A DNA stretch of 64,000 bases from Liolophura sinensis (Eukaryota > Mollusca > Polyplacophora > Chitonida > Chitonidae). The translations under genes and the position numbers were made by a program. Below the pieces are notes generated by a model, which was not told where the DNA came from, searched no databases, and saw only the letters and a list, made by a program, of their open reading frames with translations. Below are positions 59,101 through 64,000 of this stretch, in pieces; position 1 is the first letter of the stretch; the number at the start of each line of letters is the position of its first letter. The DNA is taken from the NCBI RefSeq assembly GCF_032854445.1, contig NC_088304.1:16901850-16965849 (forward strand). Reading direction: 5' to 3'.

Positions 59101-61860
59101 CACTCAACCAAAATATAAAGGCACGAAGCAATTTTTATATTGTAGTGTCTCAGTATTAAACAACGCGTTAACTCAACAATTTCGGTAAGTCTTGATTATT
59201 AATTGTGGCTCCAATTTCCATCAGATTTTCACATTTTATGGTGAAAATATGGAGACGAGTGCGCTGTCCATGGCATATGCCTATCCATGACACTCTCCCC
59301 ACCGTGTGCCACCCTCTAAAAGACACTGGCGTCAGCATAATCAACGCTCCCTACCACAAAACTATACAGCTTGACCCGACACTCGTCACGGAAGAGCACG
59401 GTCTTCCACCGTGCAAGTGTCAACACACCGTGAACAATGACCCAGGCTAGTCGGATCTGACGCATTCTAAAATAGAAATGTACCTACTGACTAGTACATT
59501 ACGTCACTTGATCTGAGATGACTACGATCGCCTTAAGTAAACAATTGCACGTGATGGCGGACGTACCGAACTGTTGTGCCTTTTGTGGGCGTTCATGAGT
59601 ATTAGTGTCATCTCAGTCCGTGGTCAAGCTGAACGGTAGCAATTTAAATATATTTACACACACGTCACTTGATTTTGCATAACAGAATTCATACAACAAG
59701 TTATCGTGGGTTCCTCACCAAGATCTGTAGACTGTGATTACGTATATTATCACAGGCTGACAGTATACCTGTCTTGTTCCATAAGCCTACCTTGAATACC
59801 TCTGTACTTCCCTTGCTTGCTTTAATATACTACTGCTGGGCACCAAATAATTTGTATGTCCGTAGTCATAGTCGTCTCAGCTATCAATTCCAGGCAGGTG
59901 CGCTCCCATGTGTCATCACTAATAAATCCACACAAGCATGAAATTAGTGGAAACTGGATATATTTTAACTCCCACCGCCATGTTTGAATACACACTCCTC
60001 ACATCCCATAACTACCGACACTCGCTTTTTTCATCGTTCGAAAAAATTCAAGACTTGTGCCCTGCTACACAATATAAGGCTGATGCACAGGTGAAGCAAT
60101 GTTGTGGAATGCTCGATGTACTAGCATTCCTTCCAGAAGATGAAAAAGAGCAGGGTATGCGCCATGTCCATAACAGTGTTCCTGAATCCCTCGGGCCCCT
60201 TATCAATTATTTTGATGCAATTTTACGTATCTGGGACCTTCGGACATGTTCAACTGCTGATGGCCAGATTCCCAGCTGTGCGACACATTCCATCAACAAT
60301 CCCTCCCAACATTTGGAATGTACATGACATCACCCTGGTTGGAACAGACTGCACCAATAATCTCTGCGAGACATGGAATGCAGTCTTTTCCAGGTTAGTT
60401 GGCACTCAACATCCATCTGTTTCGACTCCCATTGAAAATTTACAGAATGATCAGGCTCTTACTGTAACCACTCTGCTGCAGGACTTTGTATGCTGTGCTC
60501 TTTCACAATATTTATAGACCAACATAACTTGTTCTTGTAATAGCCTCACCATCGCTTTGTGTATGTTAATAAAAGACTCATTGCATATAAACAAAATAGT
60601 CTGATTTGAACGTTCTGTTGGATTACGAAACAAACTTTCTGAACTTTGGTATTTTTAGCAATTGCATGAAGCATTGAAACACAGTTTTACACCAGTGCCC
60701 ATTTTTTTTCATTTCAAATCAATAGCAGTACGTGTTTTTCTATTCGATTTGTATCCATTGTGGAGAAAGGGGCTAGTGAGGGAAAAGGCCTACACCCCAC
60801 AACAGCCCTACAGAGCTGTCCTGACTGTATTCTCGATGCTGGATGACCCAAGGCATAAGCTGATATACCAGAGTTTCACCATACTCAGTCCATTAGACTG
60901 CAATGGCATCTTTTCTGTCATATGCCGCACGAAGAGCGGTGACCTGCTGGCTTCAACTCCACAGAAACGCCATCTTGGCATACGCGATTACTTCTTCGAA
61001 CTCTCTTTACGTGCTGTTTTTCGTGGGAGCCGCAATATTGAATAACGTTTTATCCATTAGTTAATTACTTGAGTAAATATTTCATTGTTATTTTGGATGT
61101 TTTTGATTAATTCACACAGGTGATTGATTTTTAAACTGTTGGTAGAGATTTAGACTCAGTGTATCTGAAAATACTTATGAAATATTTGATACTCCTCTAT
61201 CAGCCTTTATCCCCAAATTTTAGGGGAAATCACTGAGCTGAAGGCGCCCATCAATACACGAGCCTTGTCTCGGTACCGTCACTTGTGCAGCCCAACAATT
61301 TCATCAGCAGTTTGTGTAGCTGGTCAGAGCCGATCTTGGAGGTGCTGGAGCCACATGTGACCATCGGGCGTAGTCACACGTGCTCCTCGGCCATGAGGGC
61401 GGTTTACAGTGCTCCCAGTCTCTTGGACACCTGTTCTTAAGCGACTGATGATGGAATGACTTGAGTTCAAGAGGGCCGCCATATATGTTACTGGCATTCC
61501 GGCATTGAGCATGCCAATGGCACGCTCTCTCGTGAGATGGGACATCTGTGGCATGTTGACAAGTGTCAAAAGTCCACATTTTTGGAGCCCTTTTATTGTC
61601 TTGACTGTAATGTCCGTGCACTGGTCAGATTGACTGACCACTACATTGTCATCCTTCATGTTGCTAAACATGAATTACTCAACCTATGACTAAACTCACT
61701 GCGAGTGGCTCTGAGAAATTGGACCACTTGATTTGAGGAAAACAAATCAATCAGTATACAAATAAATAATTGGGAGGTGGGTGGGGTGTGTGTGCATGTT
61801 TCATGAAAGGTCATTTTAAGACACCATTTTTGGTTTGTGGGTTTATATTTTTGTTGAGTG
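59101..61860 (-). mobile_element. Tc1-like element split by a Mutator-like insert
   Basis: Terminal inverted repeats cactcaaccaaaatataaag and ttatatttttgttgagtg, flanked by TA (59099-59100, 61861-61862). On the minus strand the transposase N-terminus (61671 to about 61240) shows a helix-turn-helix region (ERAIGMLNAGMPVTYMA, LNSSHSIISRL). The catalytic part resumes at about 59475 (RQIRLAW, then RWKTVLFRDECRVKLY, where the usual DES reads DEC). At 2.76 kb it is far longer than a Tc1 element because foreign DNA separates the two halves. Stops disable the transposase. Confidence 0.82.
59478..61240 (+). mobile_element. Mutator-like (MULE) transposase fragment
   Basis: Plus-strand frames 59938-60327 and 60140-60517 together show features of MULE C-termini: LAFLPEDEKEQGMRHVHN in one frame and, in the next, PPNIWNV, then TNNLCETWNAVFSRLVGTQH and HPSV. 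A frameshift lies between them. A third frame (60662-61045) is not recognised. It sits exactly between the two halves of a Tc1 transposase, so it was inserted there. Its ends and target duplication were not resolved; the limits given are where Tc1 similarity stops. Confidence 0.6.
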
Positions 61861-61862
61861 TA

Positions 61863-62430
61863 TAATACTTATCAAGATGTACTATCTCTGGTAGTTTGCA
61901 GGGGCAGTTGGATGGCGTTAGGACATCGTTTGGCCCAATATCCGACTTGATTACACCGGTGACACACATCGGTTGACTGGAAAGCCAAATGGGCGGGACC
62001 TATACCTGGGATATGGGTAGCCCCAGACTCGATACTCTCTTTACACTGGGCTAGGCCAGCCTTGAATAAGGAGAGGAGTTGACGTAGCCACATGGGGCTA
62101 TGATATGGGTAGCCATGAAAGGAATTAGTACCTCCTCCAGTGTTTATGACGATTGGTGTTGGAACGAACATAGAAGTCGTAACAGTAGCTGTAGGGGGAA
62201 GAGCCGTTGTTTGGCACGTAATTTAATCAAATTAAGCATGCCAGGGCTTTGAAATTGGAAGTTGTCAGATTTTCTCTTACGAAAAATTATGCTATGGAAA
62301 TCAGTTCTGTTTTCAAGGAATCAACTTTCGACTCCATGGTACCGCATAGCTGCACCAGAAAGTTGTTCTGTAAGACAGAAGATGTCGAACCACCAGTGAC
62401 ATTGCCCTTATTTCTGTTAGTGTCCATGTT
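61863..62430 (-). mobile_element. Gag-like zinc-knuckle retrotransposon fragment
   Basis: Minus-strand frames hold CHRCNQVGYWAKRC near 61950, a CCHC-type knuckle in which Tyr replaces the usual His, and a charged segment (VDSLKTELISIA near 62300). The Tc1-like element interrupts it at 61861. It may belong to the same DIRS-type family as the recombinase at 57060-57960, which lies on the same strand, but this is a guess. Confidence 0.5.
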
Positions 62431-62437
62431 CACAGTG

Positions 62438-62622
62438 GAAGGAAACCGCGCAGAACCCATGGGGAAACCCACAACCATCTGCAGTTTACCAACAGACCTT
62501 CCCACTTACGAACGGAGAGGAAGCCAGCTTGAGCTGGACCTCACAGTGACCGCATTGGTGAGGGGCTCTTGGGTCACTGCGCCATGCTGTAGTGCTACCC
62601 ACCCGGGCAACGGAGGCATCTC
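62438..62622 (-). mobile_element. SINE, main family, tail missing
   Basis: Begins within the body (gtggaaggaaaccgcgcaga) and reaches the head (acccgggcaacggaggca). The 3' tail is lost, unusual here, where heads are lost more often. Confidence 0.8.
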
Positions 62623-62937
62623 ACACAGCATAAAGTGAATCGATACAACTGACCAGCTCTCAACTCGTTAGATAGCTACCTGGAGAACTGCATATTTACA
62701 TATTATGGATAAACTGCACACATCCACAGTCTGTCACCACTGACCATTCACTTAGCATAATATAGTTCACTGTGAATTCAATCTACACACAGTGAGAGAT
62801 CAAGAGACTCAATAAACACTCCACCAGTAACAAATGTATTTCTGTGGGGTTACATGCTTTTGTAATGCTTGTTCATTTCAGCACAAAACAGTGCTGACAA
62901 GCCTGCAGCATAACTTTTGGGTACAGGCTATTGTATG
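62623..62937. other. Intergenic, nothing recognised
   Basis: Short AT-rich spacer between two SINE copies. Confidence 0.4.
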
Positions 62938-63196
62938 TATGTATTTATTTATTTGATTGGTGTTTTACGCCGTACTCAAGAATATTTCACTTATACGACG
63001 GTGGCCAGCATTATAGTGGGAGGAAACCGGGCACAGCCCGGGGGAAACCCACGACCATCTGCAGGTTGCTGGCAGACCTTGCCACTTATGGCTGGACAGG
63101 AAGCCAGCATCAGCTGGGCTTGATTTCACGGCGACCGCATTGATGAGAGGCTTCTGGGTCATTACGCTGCGCTAACGAACTGAGCCAAGGAGTCCC
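62938..63196 (-). mobile_element. SINE, main family, full length
   Basis: From the (ATTT)n tail through gtgggaggaaaccgggcaca to the head (ctgagccaaggagtcccc). Confidence 0.9.
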
Positions 63197-63489
63197 CCCA
63201 GGCTATTGTACCTGGCTTTGAAGGATACAGGTATATGAAAGAGTATGGTTGTTTTTCTAATAGACTTTGAAACTCTTTTCACAGATATTTGATGAATTTG
63301 TGTAGTGGGAGAGATGATAGTGGAGACTGAGACCATTTATAATACTTGACCTTACCAAGTGTGGCAGCCTACCATGGTAGACAGGTGAACGTCGTATACG
63401 ATTACGAGGTTCGAAACAATGGAATTGATGTAAGATGTCATGGACTCCGGCACCTGAGAAAATCACTATCCAATCCCAGAGGATTTAAT

Positions 63490-63600
63490 GCTGAGTACAC
63501 TAAACGGATATAGGCCTGCTTCAAACCCTGAACAAACGGATATAGGCCTGCTTCAAACCCAGGACAAACGGATATTGGCCTGCTTCAAACCCCAGACCAA
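63490..63600. repeat. Short tandem repeat, unit about 33 bp
   Basis: Three copies of acggatataggcctgcttca followed by aaccc and a variable few bases. Confidence 0.9.
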
Positions 63601-64000
63601 TGCAACCCCAGAATGTGTGTGAAGACAACGACCACTGACCATGACCAAAAGTCTGTCTGGAACTCCCCAACATTTGATGGACTTTGTGAAGTGAACAACA
63701 TAAAGTAAGAGACTGTTCATATGTAATAAAAAAAAAAAAAGAGACTTTTTGGAATGAACAGTTCCCGATTTCAGTTGAATCAGGACACCAATTACATTAA
63801 ATGGACATTTATCTAGTCAGGTAGACTCTCAGTTGAGTTCAGTGTCCATTTCATTGCTAGTGAACAACCATTCATAACGCTTACATGGTCTTGTTCCTGA
63901 TTGCAAAGTTCCATGAAATCCAGCTGTGGGGAGATGCTCTAAGAAGGACAGAAAGACCAAATTCTATGTTTAGACGGGAATAACTTCGGAAAAACATTGA
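63601..64000. other. Right edge, nothing recognised
   Basis: No gene or repeat recognised apart from an A run near 63730. Confidence 0.4.

Overview
This is eukaryotic, animal nuclear DNA. It is AT-rich, its genes are split by introns of about 0.5-3 kb, and it is packed with SINEs, TTAA-flanked miniature transposons, broken retrotransposons and minisatellites. The host genes and the SINE types fit a lophotrochozoan invertebrate, most likely a mollusc. That placement is inference, since no search was run.

Five host gene models can be built from exons whose splice sites and phases agree. (1) A seven-exon minus-strand gene (19427 down to 12204) encodes a 202-residue protein I cannot name. (2) Head to head with it, across a 219-bp divergent promoter, lies a four-exon plus-strand ERp29 gene (19647-24196) ending in KDEL. 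Its promoter holds a near-consensus ER-stress element. (3) SIRT4, plus strand, three exons, 27284-31578. (4) The catalytic subunit of protein phosphatase 4 (PPP4C), minus strand, eight exons, 47127 down to 37852; the model gives 307 residues. (5) A small two-exon minus-strand gene of unknown function (36430 down to 35934) lies just beyond the 3' end of PPP4C.

Layout: 1-12200 holds no convincing gene but three large minisatellites (about 52, 75-100 and 58 bp units), two TTAA elements and old diverged repeats. 12200-49000 holds the host genes, with SINEs in introns and between genes. 49000-64000 is a transposon graveyard: a DIRS-like reverse transcriptase split by a Tc1-like remnant, a Ty3/gypsy remnant, a DIRS-like tyrosine recombinase on the minus strand, a 2.76-kb Tc1-like element split by a Mutator-like transposase, and a gag-like zinc-knuckle fragment.

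The most striking observation is a mirror-image pair of intronic minisatellites. In PPP4C intron 5, about 31 copies of a ~94-bp unit each carry a copy of the end of exon 5 plus its 5' splice site. In SIRT4 intron 2, about 12 copies of a ~91-bp unit each carry the 3' splice site plus the start of exon 3, followed by a good 5' splice site. In both genes an exon-intron boundary has been amplified in tandem, so the true junction sits beside rows of decoys.
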